Source: an uncultured Erysipelotrichaceae bacterium (GTDB taxonomy: Bacteria > Bacillota_I > Bacilli_A > RF39 > UBA660). From it: a stretch of DNA of 64,000 bases. The DNA lies in assembly GCA_902791625.1 (NCBI GenBank), contig CADAWN010000003.1:1-64000 (forward strand), read 5' to 3'. Position numbers and translations under genes: made by a program. Below the pieces are notes generated by a model. The model was not told the origin of the DNA and did no database searches. It saw only the letters and a list, made by a program, of their open reading frames with translations. Within the stretch, counting starts at the first letter, position 1. Every line of letters starts with the position of its first letter. Of the stretch, positions 46,246 to 54,668 are shown piece after piece.

Positions 46246-46590
46246 GTGGGAAGTGTTAATTATTCATTTAGTTTAAATGAAATTGCTATTAATAATATTA
46301 TATTAGATATTGATAACTATCAAAGGAATATTAAACAAATTTTAAATAGTATGGCAGATATATACAAAGATCTATCAAACAATACTAACTACAATGGTAA
46401 ACAAACATATTTAGCTAAAGCTAATACAGTTGCAGAAAATAATAAAATAATATGTATTAATTTAGATAATTACAAAGCTGATTTAAATAAAATAAAAACA
46501 TTATATAAAAAAGCAAGTATTGATGCAGCAGATAAACTAAATAAAGATGCAAGAAATATGTATGTTGGTACTGAATATAGAAATAAGTAG
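46246..46590 (+). CDS. Small helical T7SS-associated protein with YNG turn
   Basis: 114 residues of two long helices; the centre NTNYNGKQ is a Tyr-Asn-Gly in place of Trp-x-Gly. No signal or membrane part. The start is GTG 46246 after GGGGTG; GTG 46240 is too close to it. First gene of a five-gene unit. Likely EsxA-like in fold, but not a strict WXG100 member. Confidence 0.6.
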   Translation: MGSVNYSFSLNEIAINNIILDIDNYQRNIKQILNSMADIYKDLSNNTNYNGKQTYLAKANTVAENNKIICINLDNYKADLNKIKTLYKKASIDAADKLNKDARNMYVGTEYRNK

Positions 46591-46595
46591 GTGTA

Positions 46596-46868
46596 ATGAT
46601 GGAAGAAAACTTAACTCAAGTTATAGAAAAATATGAATACATAAAAACAAGAATGAATTATTATAAAAACTATACACAGTACGCTTTAAATGATTTAAAT
46701 AAAATTATACCTATATTAGAAAAAAATAGAGATTCTGTGTGCATAGGAAGTTATTTAAAAGAGTTAAAGGCAATAAGAGATAATATAAGTATAAATAGAA
46801 ATAGAATTATTTATACGTTATTACCAGCTTTAGATATTAAATTAACACAACTAAGAAATCAGTTGTAG
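46596..46868 (+). CDS. Small helical protein in T7SS island
   Basis: 90 residues, almost all helix, Tyr/Asn/Lys rich, ending LPALDIKLTQLRNQL. No WxG motif. Not recognised. Starts ATG 46596 or 46599 after AGGTG; 5 bases after the preceding stop. Probably a chaperone or partner of the neighbours, by position only. Confidence 0.6.
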   Translation: MMEENLTQVIEKYEYIKTRMNYYKNYTQYALNDLNKIIPILEKNRDSVCIGSYLKELKAIRDNISINRNRIIYTLLPALDIKLTQLRNQL

Positions 46869-46880
46869 GAGGTTGATAAA

Positions 46881-47162
46881 GTGAGTCAAATCATAATGAA
46901 TACTGATAAAGTAAAGAGTGATGGACAATCTTTGATGAATTTATCAAAAAATCTAAATGAACAGCTTAATGGTCTTTTTAGAGTTTTAGAAAACTTAGAT
47001 AAGATAGGAGCTTGGAAAGGTCAAGCTTCACTATTATATTCAAGCAAAGTAAAAATGGATAAATCACAATACTATGCATTTAAAAATAGTGTATATAAAG
47101 ATGGTAAAAATGCATTTGACGTTGCTTCTTACATGGAAACAGAAATGAGGAAGTTGATATGA
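46881..47162 (+). CDS. WXG100 protein (second)
   Basis: 93 residues. KIGAWKGQASLLY has the Trp-Lys-Gly turn (about 50-52) between two helices, the size and layout of EsxA. GTG 46881 follows AGGAGGTTG. Its stop is TGA, sharing ATGA with the next start, one of only two TGA stops in the window. Confidence 0.8.
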   Translation: MSQIIMNTDKVKSDGQSLMNLSKNLNEQLNGLFRVLENLDKIGAWKGQASLLYSSKVKMDKSQYYAFKNSVYKDGKNAFDVASYMETEMRKLI

Positions 47163-47464
47163 TAGTAAAATATGATAATAGTGCATTAATTAATAAAGTA
47201 TTACCGGGAATAAATACTGCAAAAAGTAAAATCTCAACAAGTGAAATGTATAATATAAAAAGCAAGTGTCCAGATGATTTTAATTGTAGAAATTTATTAA
47301 ATCAAGTACTAAATGAATTACAAGCAGATGTTACAAGATTAACAACACTTTCAAATAATATTAATACCAAAAATACTAGAATAACAGTTATAGATAGAAA
47401 TATTAAAAATAGACTTTATTCAGATAAAGTTGAGACAATGAAAATACAGAAACCGAAGATATAG
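47159..47464 (+). CDS. Small helical protein in T7SS island
   Basis: 101 residues, overlaps the WXG100 stop by 4 bases. It has helical segments and two cysteines (KCPDDFNC). No known family. The size and position are like the small unknowns of type VIIb loci that partner with WXG100 proteins. Confidence 0.6.
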   Translation: MIVKYDNSALINKVLPGINTAKSKISTSEMYNIKSKCPDDFNCRNLLNQVLNELQADVTRLTTLSNNINTKNTRITVIDRNIKNRLYSDKVETMKIQKPKI

Positions 47465-47474
47465 GAGGAAAAGA

Positions 47475-48377
47475 ATGAAAAGGGAAATATTACCAATAGG
47501 TACAATTTGTGAATTAGATAATAGTAAAATAATAATGATTATAGGATATAAAAATATTTCAATAGATAATAAAAATATATCTATAAAAGATTATGTAGGA
47601 GTAAAATATCCAGAAGGAACTTTATCTACTGAAGAATATAAATTTGATAATGAGAATATAAAATCAATATTATATATGGGTTATGTAGATGAAAAATTTG
47701 AGAATATAAAAGCTTTATTAAATGATGAAGTAGATTATGAAGAGAAAAAAATGGAATCTACATATACATTTGATGAAAATGGAGTTATTACTTCTGAAAC
47801 TAAAACACCAGTAAAGAATCCCTTCTCTGTGGAAGAACCAAAAGTAGAAAAATTAGATGAAGATCCTGGTGATTGGCCAATATTTAAGAATATAGAATTT
47901 GATGAAAATGGTGTTGTTGTATCAGCAGAGGAGTATACGCCTTCCAATATACCAGATCAATCAGATGTTTTAGGACCAAAATATCAATTTGATGAAAATG
48001 GAGTTATTATAGGTGTCGAAGATGAAGAAACACAAAATGAAAAAATAACATTAGTTAATGAGTCTGAACCAGTTTATGAGTTTGATGCAAATGGTGTTGT
48101 AGTAGGAGTAAAAGAAGAAGATTCTACTCAAGAAGAACAAACAGAAGCAAGTGAACCAGAATATGAATTTGATGAAAATGGCATTGTTGTAGGAGTAAAA
48201 GAAAAAGAATCTGCTAAAGAAGAACAAACAGAAGCAAGTGAACCAGAATATGAATTTGATGAAAACGGCGTTGTTGTAGGAGTAAAAGAAAAAGAACCTA
48301 CTAAAGAAGAACAAAAAGATACAAGTGAACCAAAATATGAGTTTGATGAAAATGGAATGGTTATAGGTGTAGAATAG
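47475..48377 (+). CDS. DUF4176-type protein with acidic 29-residue repeats
   Basis: 300 residues. The N-terminal about 85 residues match DUF4176, common in T7SS loci (REILPIGTICELDN, MIIGYK, DYVGVKYPEGTLSTEEY). The rest repeats the phrase Y-x-FDENGVVVGV seven times in acidic linkers. The last three intervals are each exactly 29 residues (87 bp, tyrosine codons at 48075, 48162, 48249 and 48336) and near identical, a recent tandem expansion. Cytoplasmic by appearance. Ends the second T7SS group. The repeated region could bind something in series, but no function is known. Confidence 0.75.
   Translation: MKREILPIGTICELDNSKIIMIIGYKNISIDNKNISIKDYVGVKYPEGTLSTEEYKFDNENIKSILYMGYVDEKFENIKALLNDEVDYEEKKMESTYTFDENGVITSETKTPVKNPFSVEEPKVEKLDEDPGDWPIFKNIEFDENGVVVSAEEYTPSNIPDQSDVLGPKYQFDENGVIIGVEDEETQNEKITLVNESEPVYEFDANGVVVGVKEEDSTQEEQTEASEPEYEFDENGIVVGVKEKESAKEEQTEASEPEYEFDENGVVVGVKEKEPTKEEQKDTSEPKYEFDENGMVIGVE
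47755..48377 (+). repeat. Tandem coding repeats, 87-bp unit at the 3' end
   Basis: Seven copies of the FDENG phrase. The last three and a half have exact 87-bp spacing and high identity; earlier copies are spaced 87-135 bp and more diverged. Copy number could vary between strains. Confidence 0.8.
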
Positions 48378-48404
48378 AAAACATTTAATTGTTTTCTTTT
48401 TTTT
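48376..48404 (+). terminator. Terminator at the end of the T7SS island
   Basis: AGAAAACA (48376-48383) pairs with TGTTTTCT (48390-48397), then a T-run. Confidence 0.8.
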
Positions 48405-48408
48405 ATCA

Positions 48409-48417
48409 TGATATAAT
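48409..48417 (+). promoter_or_regulatory. Extended -10 promoter of uvrA
   Basis: TGATATAAT. It gives uvrA its own promoter downstream of the island. Confidence 0.55.
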
Positions 48418-48435
48418 ATGCTACAGGTGATGTAT

Positions 48436-51255
48436 ATGGATAAAATTATTATTAAAGGTGCTAGAGAGAATAATTTAAAAAATATTAATCTTGAACTTCC
48501 AAAGAACAAATTAATTGTTATGACTGGAGTATCTGGTTCTGGTAAAAGTAGTTTAGCTTTTGATACTATTTATGCTGAAGGTGAAAGAAGATATATGGAA
48601 AGCCTTTCTGCTTATGCAAGACAATTCTTAGGTAATAGTGAAAAGCCTGATGTAGATTCTATTGAAGGATTATCTCCAGCTATATCGATTGATCAAAAAA
48701 CTACTAATAACAATCCTCGTTCTACAGTAGGAACAGTAACTGAAATATATGACTATTTAAGACTTGTTTTTGCACGCGTTGGAGTGCCATTCTGTCCTAA
48801 TCATAATATACCTATAACTAGTCAAAGTGTAGAAGAAATGACTAATAAAATAATGGAATATCCTATGGGAACCAAACTAATTATTATGTCACCAGTAGTA
48901 CACGGAGAAAAAGGAACTCATAAAGATTTATTAGATGACCTTAGAAGAGATGGATATATTAGAGTTAGAGTTAATGGTGAAATGATTGATTTAAGCGAGA
49001 ATATATCATTAGAAAAAAATAAAAAAGATAAAATTGATGTAGTTATTGATAGAATAGCATTAAAAGAAGATTCAAGATCTCGCCTTTTTGAAGCAATAGA
49101 ACAGGCTACAAAACTTTCTAATGGAAAAGTAGTAGTACAAATCTTAGGATATGAGAAAAAAGAATTAGTTTTTTCTGAACAATATGCCTGTCCATATTGT
49201 GAGTTTTCTCTTCCAGAATTAGAACCTAGAATGTTTAGTTTTAACGCACCATACGGAGCTTGTCCTGATTGTAATGGATTAGGAGTAAAACTCCAAATAG
49301 ATGAAGATATTCTTATACCGGATACTAATAAATCAATTCAAGAAGGTTGTATTAAAACATTAACTGATGATCCAGAAGGAATGGATTATTTAAAATTAGA
49401 ATGTTTATGTAAACATTATAAGATAAAGATGGATATACCATGGAAAAAACTAAAAAGACGCGAACAAGAGTATATTTTATATGGAAGTGACGAAATAATT
49501 CATTTTGAATATTCATCTAGAGGCGGAACAAAATATAATAAAAAAGAGTTCTATGAAGGAATTATCAATAATTTAGAAAGAAGACATATGGAAACTAGCT
49601 CAACATGGGTTAGAGAATGGTTAGATAATTATATGATAGAACATACTTGTGATACATGTCATGGAGCAAGATTGAATGATTCAGTCTTACAAGTAAAATT
49701 AGGTGGAAAAAATATATATGAAGTAACAGAAATGTCTATTAGTGAATTAATTCCATTTTTTGAAAATTTAAAACTATCAAAGGAAAAGATTGAAATAGCT
49801 AAACTTGTTATTAAAGAAATATTAGATAGACTACACTTTTTGTCTAATGTAGGATTAGATTATCTAACGTTATCTAGGAGCGCTGGTACTTTATCAGGAG
49901 GAGAAGCTCAACGTATAAGACTTGCTACCCAAATAGGTTCACATCTTACTGGCGTTTTATATGTTTTAGATGAACCTAGTATTGGACTTCATCAAAGAGA
50001 TAATGATAGATTAATTAAATCATTACTTGAAATGAGAGATCTAGGTAATACATTAGTAGTAGTTGAACACGATACTGATACTATGCTTGCAGCTGATTAT
50101 TTAGTAGATATAGGACCTGGAGCTGGAGATAAAGGTGGATATGTAGTAGCAGCTGGAACTCCAGAAGAAGTAATGAAAAATGAAAAGAGCCTTACGGGTA
50201 TGTATTTAACAGGTAAAAAATGTATTGATACACCAAAAATAAGAAGAAAAGGTAATAAAAAATTCTTAAAAATTAGAGGCGCAAAAGAAAATAATTTGAA
50301 AAATATAGATATAGATATACCACTAGGAACATTTACTTGTGTAACAGGTGTTTCAGGTAGTGGAAAGTCATCTCTTATAAATGAAGTACTAGTAAAAGCA
50401 TTATCACAAAAGATATATGGAAGTAAAGAAAAACCTGGTAAGTATGATAAAATACTAGGAATTGATAATATAGATAAAATAGTAGCAATATCTCAAAATC
50501 CAATAGGAAGAACACCTAGAAGTAATCCAGCAACCTATACAGGTGTATTTGATGATATAAGAGAATTATTTACAACTACAAAAGAATCTAAAATGTATGG
50601 ATTTGAAAAAAATAGATTTTCATTTAATGTAAAAGGGGGAAGATGTGAAGCTTGTCGAGGTGATGGAGTTAAGAAAATAGAGATGCATTTCTTACCTGAT
50701 GTATATGTACCTTGTGAAGTATGCCATGGTACTCGTTATAATACAGAGACATTAAACATAAAATATAAGGGTAAAAACATTGCAGAAGTACTTGATATGA
50801 GAGTATCTGAAGCATTAGAATTCTTTGAAAATATTCCTAAGATAAAAAGAAAACTTCAAGTAATTGAGGATGTAGGACTTGGATATATTAAATTAGGACA
50901 AAGTGCTCCTACTTTATCAGGTGGAGAAGCAGAACGTGTAAAACTTGCTAAAGAACTACAAAAAGTATCTACTGGAAAGACTTTATATGTACTTGATGAA
51001 CCAACAACAGGACTTCATACTGATGATATAAAACGCTTACTTGCTATTTTACAAAAAATAGTAGATAATAAAGATACAGTAATAGTAATTGAACACAACT
51101 TAGATGTCATTAAGACAGCTGACTATATAATAGATTTAGGACCTGAAGGTGGTAACCTTGGTGGAGAAGTTATCGCATGTGGTACACCAGAAGAAATAAT
51201 TAAGAATCCTAAATCATATACAGGAGAATATTTAAAGAGAATAATGAAAAAATAG
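48436..51255 (+). CDS. uvrA: Excinuclease ABC subunit UvrA
   Basis: Damage-recognition ATPase of nucleotide excision repair. Two ABC modules: Walker A GVSGSGKSSLAFDT and GVSGSGKSSLINEV, signatures LSGGEAQRI and LSGGEAERV. Zinc-binding CPYC...CPDC, CDTCHGARL, and CEACRGDG...CEVCHGTRY. 939 residues. I choose ATG 48436, 6 bases after AGGTG; ATG 48418 and 48430 are upstream in frame. Confidence 0.97.
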   Translation: MDKIIIKGARENNLKNINLELPKNKLIVMTGVSGSGKSSLAFDTIYAEGERRYMESLSAYARQFLGNSEKPDVDSIEGLSPAISIDQKTTNNNPRSTVGTVTEIYDYLRLVFARVGVPFCPNHNIPITSQSVEEMTNKIMEYPMGTKLIIMSPVVHGEKGTHKDLLDDLRRDGYIRVRVNGEMIDLSENISLEKNKKDKIDVVIDRIALKEDSRSRLFEAIEQATKLSNGKVVVQILGYEKKELVFSEQYACPYCEFSLPELEPRMFSFNAPYGACPDCNGLGVKLQIDEDILIPDTNKSIQEGCIKTLTDDPEGMDYLKLECLCKHYKIKMDIPWKKLKRREQEYILYGSDEIIHFEYSSRGGTKYNKKEFYEGIINNLERRHMETSSTWVREWLDNYMIEHTCDTCHGARLNDSVLQVKLGGKNIYEVTEMSISELIPFFENLKLSKEKIEIAKLVIKEILDRLHFLSNVGLDYLTLSRSAGTLSGGEAQRIRLATQIGSHLTGVLYVLDEPSIGLHQRDNDRLIKSLLEMRDLGNTLVVVEHDTDTMLAADYLVDIGPGAGDKGGYVVAAGTPEEVMKNEKSLTGMYLTGKKCIDTPKIRRKGNKKFLKIRGAKENNLKNIDIDIPLGTFTCVTGVSGSGKSSLINEVLVKALSQKIYGSKEKPGKYDKILGIDNIDKIVAISQNPIGRTPRSNPATYTGVFDDIRELFTTTKESKMYGFEKNRFSFNVKGGRCEACRGDGVKKIEMHFLPDVYVPCEVCHGTRYNTETLNIKYKGKNIAEVLDMRVSEALEFFENIPKIKRKLQVIEDVGLGYIKLGQSAPTLSGGEAERVKLAKELQKVSTGKTLYVLDEPTTGLHTDDIKRLLAILQKIVDNKDTVIVIEHNLDVIKTADYIIDLGPEGGNLGGEVIACGTPEEIIKNPKSYTGEYLKRIMKK

Positions 51256-51264
51256 GGTGATAAA

Positions 51265-52095
51265 ATGGATAGAGTTGCAATAGACTTAGGATTTATACAA
51301 ATATATTGGTATTCAATATTTATTTTACTTGGAATACTTGTTGCGGCAATCTTAATATATAAGGAATGTAAAAAACAAGGTCTAAAAAGCGAAGAATTTA
51401 CAGACCTATTATTTAATACTGTAGTATTTGGAATAATAGGTGCTAGAATTTATTATGTATTATTTAACTTCTCTTATTATTGGAATAATAAAATAGAAAT
51501 ACTTGAGATATGGCATGGAGGACTTGCTATACATGGAGGACTTTTATTTGGAGCTTTATATGTATTACATTTTTGTAAAAAACATAAACTTAATAAATTA
51601 AAATTAATGGATATGATAGTAGTTGGAGTAATTATTGGTCAAGCTATAGGAAGATGGGGTAATTTCTTTAATGGAGAAGCTTATGGACCACTTACTACAT
51701 ATGCTGCTCTTAAACAAAATTTAATACCAGAATTTATAATCAAAGGTATGAAAATACTTGGACAGTATTATGAACCAACATTCTATTATGAATCGCTATG
51801 GAATATTAATGGATTTATAATATTATTACTTGCTAGATCAAGAAAGAAAATTAAGATTGGTCAAATAACAGGAATATATTTCTTATGGTATTCGATTGGT
51901 CGAATGTATATAGAATCTTTAAGAGCAGATAGTCTTATGCTTAAAAACTTTAAAGTTGCTCAAATAGTATCTGGAATATTAATAATAGTAGGTTTAATAC
52001 TAATAATTAAACCAATAATTAAGAAAGAAGATAAATTATATAATAATAAATCTACAACCAGAACTAGTGATTATGAAGAAGATATGATATCTTAA
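51265..52095 (+). CDS. lgt: Phosphatidylglycerol--prolipoprotein diacylglyceryl transferase
   Basis: Membrane enzyme that lipidates the lipobox cysteine. 276 residues, about seven membrane segments. Conserved EIWHGGLAIHGGLLFG with the essential histidine region, then GRWGNFFNGEAYG (the Lgt signature), then YFLWYSIGRMYIESLR. Needed for YidC and the T7SS lipoprotein here. Co-transcribed with uvrA (9 bases) and yvcK. In Bacillus hprK usually precedes lgt; it is absent here. Confidence 0.95.
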   Translation: MDRVAIDLGFIQIYWYSIFILLGILVAAILIYKECKKQGLKSEEFTDLLFNTVVFGIIGARIYYVLFNFSYYWNNKIEILEIWHGGLAIHGGLLFGALYVLHFCKKHKLNKLKLMDMIVVGVIIGQAIGRWGNFFNGEAYGPLTTYAALKQNLIPEFIIKGMKILGQYYEPTFYYESLWNINGFIILLLARSRKKIKIGQITGIYFLWYSIGRMYIESLRADSLMLKNFKVAQIVSGILIIVGLILIIKPIIKKEDKLYNNKSTTRTSDYEEDMIS

Positions 52096-52107
52096 AGAGG
52101 TGAGATA

Positions 52108-53061
52108 ATGAAGAAAAAAGTAGTAATATTTGGAGGAGGAACCGGACTTTCTACTCTATTAAAAGGATTAAAAGATTTCCCACTTGAAATAACTGCTATT
52201 ATTACAGTTTCAGATAATGGAAGATCTACCGGAAGACTTAGACAAGAGTTTAATATGCCTGCTGTTGGAGATATTAGACAAGTTATTTCTAATTTATCAG
52301 ATACTAATGATAGTATAAAAGAAATGCTTGAATATAGATTTGAAACTTCTAGTGATTTAAATGGTCATACTGTTGGTAATTTAATATTAACTTCTATGTT
52401 TAATATTACTGGTAGCTTAAAGAAATCTATTTCTAATCTTTCTAAACTACTTGATGTTCATCACAAAGTATTACCTTTATCAGAAGATAGAAAAATAACA
52501 TTAATGGCTACAACAAAAAGTGGAAATATAGTAGAAGGAGAAAGTGAAATAACAGAATGTAATGAAAAAATTGATCACATCTTCTATAAAAAAGAACCAC
52601 ATGTATTACCAGAAGTTATTGATGCGATAGGTAATGCTGACTTAATAATATTTAGTATGGGGAGTCTTTATACAAGCTTACTTCCAAATATTATATGTAA
52701 TTCAGTACTTGATGCACTTGATAATACAAAAGCACCTATTATGTATATATGTAATGCCATGACTCAACCAGGAGAAACAGATCATTTTACTGTAGGTGAT
52801 CATATAGAAATGATAAATAGTTATTTAAATAAAAGAAAAATAGATGTTGTTATCGCAAGTAATTCTAAAATAGATAAAGTAATTACTAAAAAATATGAAA
52901 CACAAGAACAAAAAGATCCTGTAAAAATAGATAAAAGTAAAATTAATAAGTTAAATGTTGAATTAATAGAGTCTGATATCTTTAAAATAGAAGGTGGATA
53001 TTTAAGACATGATAGTATAAAACTTGCAACGCTTATAATGTATTATTTAATGAGGGATTAA
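52108..53061 (+). CDS. yvcK: YvcK family gluconeogenesis factor / UDP-sugar-binding protein
   Basis: 317 residues, CofD-like fold. GGGTGLSTLLKGL near the N-terminus, VSDNGRSTGRLRQEF, PAVGDIRQV and ICNAMTQPGETDHF. In Bacillus YvcK binds UDP-GlcNAc and affects cell wall and gluconeogenic growth. It is followed by whiA as in Bacillus, but rapZ (yvcJ), normally just before yvcK, is missing. Confidence 0.93.
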   Translation: MKKKVVIFGGGTGLSTLLKGLKDFPLEITAIITVSDNGRSTGRLRQEFNMPAVGDIRQVISNLSDTNDSIKEMLEYRFETSSDLNGHTVGNLILTSMFNITGSLKKSISNLSKLLDVHHKVLPLSEDRKITLMATTKSGNIVEGESEITECNEKIDHIFYKKEPHVLPEVIDAIGNADLIIFSMGSLYTSLLPNIICNSVLDALDNTKAPIMYICNAMTQPGETDHFTVGDHIEMINSYLNKRKIDVVIASNSKIDKVITKKYETQEQKDPVKIDKSKINKLNVELIESDIFKIEGGYLRHDSIKLATLIMYYLMRD

Positions 53062-53062
53062 T

Positions 53063-53986
53063 ATGTCATATACAACAAAGATTAAAAATGAAATAGCTAA
53101 AATAGAAAATACTAAATCAGAGTCAATAGCTGAATTATCTGCTTTTATTAGAAATAATGGTTATATAGATAATAACACTTTATATTTAACTACTGAAAAT
53201 GAAAATATACTTAATAGATTAACTAAGTTTTTAACTAGTTTATATGATATTAAAGTAGAATTAGAGAAGAAAGATAACCTTAATTTCTCTAAGAAAAAGT
53301 TAAATGTTATTAAAGTAAGTGATAAAGTTAATTATATTTTACAAGATATAGGTTATTACTCTAGTAATAATACTTATTTAGAATCTCCACCTAATTATAT
53401 AGTAGGAGCTAATGAAGAGATAAGAGCTTACCTTAGAGGAGTATTTTTATGCCAAGGAAGTATAAATGATCCAGAATCTTCTTATCATATGGAACTTCTT
53501 GTTGATAAACCAGATGAAGCAGTATTTATACAAAAGCTTCTTAATATATTTGATTTAAATGCAAAGATATTAACTCGTAATAATGGTTATATGATATATA
53601 TTAAAGAAGCTGATAAGATAGGTGACTATTTGAGAATATTAAAAGCTAATCAGGCTGTACTTTATTTTGAAAATATAAGAATATATCATCAAGAAAAAAA
53701 TATTGCGAATCGTCTTAATAATTGTGAACAAGCAAATATTGATAAAATCATTCAAACAGCAAGTGAACAGCTAAAATATATTAGTATTATTGAAGAAAAT
53801 ATGGGTGTTGAACTTTTAGATGATAAAACTAAAGAAGCACTTCTTTATCGTAAAAAGTATCCAGAATCTTCACTAAAAGAATTAAGTGAAATAATATCAC
53901 TTGAAACAGGTAAAAAAATAACTAAATCAGGACTTAATCATAGATTTAGAAAAATAAAAGAACTAGCTACACGTTTAAGTAATTAG
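53063..53986 (+). CDS. whiA: WhiA DNA-binding protein
   Basis: 307 residues. N-terminal half resembles LAGLIDADG homing endonucleases ([24 protein letters not shown], catalytic residues absent as usual). C-terminal helix-turn-helix with [36 protein letters not shown]. Affects division and chromosome segregation in Bacillus. Starts 1 base after yvcK. Its 3' end overlaps clpP by 12 bases in the convergent direction. Confidence 0.95.
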   Translation: MSYTTKIKNEIAKIENTKSESIAELSAFIRNNGYIDNNTLYLTTENENILNRLTKFLTSLYDIKVELEKKDNLNFSKKKLNVIKVSDKVNYILQDIGYYSSNNTYLESPPNYIVGANEEIRAYLRGVFLCQGSINDPESSYHMELLVDKPDEAVFIQKLLNIFDLNAKILTRNNGYMIYIKEADKIGDYLRILKANQAVLYFENIRIYHQEKNIANRLNNCEQANIDKIIQTASEQLKYISIIEENMGVELLDDKTKEALLYRKKYPESSLKELSEIISLETGKKITKSGLNHRFRKIKELATRLSN

Positions 53987-53998
53987 TTCTTTTTTTTC
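53957..53998 (+). terminator. Terminator of whiA overlapping clpP 3' end
   Basis: AAAGAACTA (53957-53965) pairs with TAGTTCTTT (53984-53992), then a T-run. It includes the end of both convergent genes. Confidence 0.7.
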
Positions 53999-54565
53999 TA
54001 TTATTTTATCTATTAAACCATATTCTAAAGCTTCACAACTACTCATATAAAAATCTCTATCAGTATCCTTTTCAATAGTAGATAAATCTTTATCAGTATT
54101 CTTAGATAATATCTTATTTAACTTATCTTTTAATTTTAAAATATGTTCCGCAACTATTTTTATTTCTGTTGCTTGACCTTTCGCTCCTCCAAGTGGTTGA
54201 TGAATCATAATCTCACTATTAGGAAGAGAATATCTTTTACCTTTTTCTCCACTACTAAGTAAGAATGCACCCATTGATGCAGCCATACCTACACAAATAG
54301 TAGAGACATCACTTTTTATAAAATTCATAGTGTCATATATAGCCATTCCTGCAGATACACTACCTCCTGGAGAGTTAATATATAGTGATATATCTTCATT
54401 ATTAATTGAATCTAAATAAAGAAGTTGACTTACAATACTACTAGAAGTATTCTCATCAATTTCTCCAGTTAAAATAATTATTCTATTCTTAAGTAATCTT
54501 GAATATATATCATAACTTCTCTCACCATTATAATCTTTTTCTACCACAACAGGAACTAAATTCAT
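53975..54565 (-). CDS. clpP: ATP-dependent Clp protease proteolytic subunit
   Basis: Serine peptidase barrel that works with ClpX or ClpC. 196 residues with the triad: Ser in [11 protein letters not shown], His in [11 protein letters not shown], Asp in [17 protein letters not shown]-like [19 protein letters not shown] is the oxyanion region. The AGGTGATTTT Shine-Dalgarno precedes ATG 54565. Position near whiA matches Bacillus (yvcL...clpP). No clear CtsR site was seen upstream. Confidence 0.95.
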   Translation of the reverse strand: MNLVPVVVEKDYNGERSYDIYSRLLKNRIIILTGEIDENTSSSIVSQLLYLDSINNEDISLYINSPGGSVSAGMAIYDTMNFIKSDVSTICVGMAASMGAFLLSSGEKGKRYSLPNSEIMIHQPLGGAKGQATEIKIVAEHILKLKDKLNKILSKNTDKDLSTIEKDTDRDFYMSSCEALEYGLIDKIIEKKELIT

Positions 54566-54631
54566 AAAATCACCTATAAATATTTTAATGTAAAAACATA
54601 AAAAATATACATTTTAAAATCCGTCAAAATA

Positions 54632-54640
54632 TGATACAAT
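54632..54640 (+). promoter_or_regulatory. Extended -10 promoter of the TGS-kinase gene
   Basis: TGATACAAT (54632-54640), 29 bases before the start codon. Confidence 0.5.
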
Positions 54641-54668
54641 ATGAATAAGATATAAGAGGGTGAAAAAA

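Noticed and set aside
48014-48020. Spo0A box TGTCGAA in the DUF4176 gene
   Set aside because: Isolated, inside coding sequence, no promoter nearby; a chance match.
47755-48377. CRISPR array
   Set aside because: Repeats are in frame, of 87 bp without unique spacers, and encode a protein; no cas genes nearby.
48051-48509. Minus-strand frames over the 87-bp repeats
   Set aside because: Repetitive Phe-rich translation of the opposite strand of the DUF4176 repeats and of the terminator.
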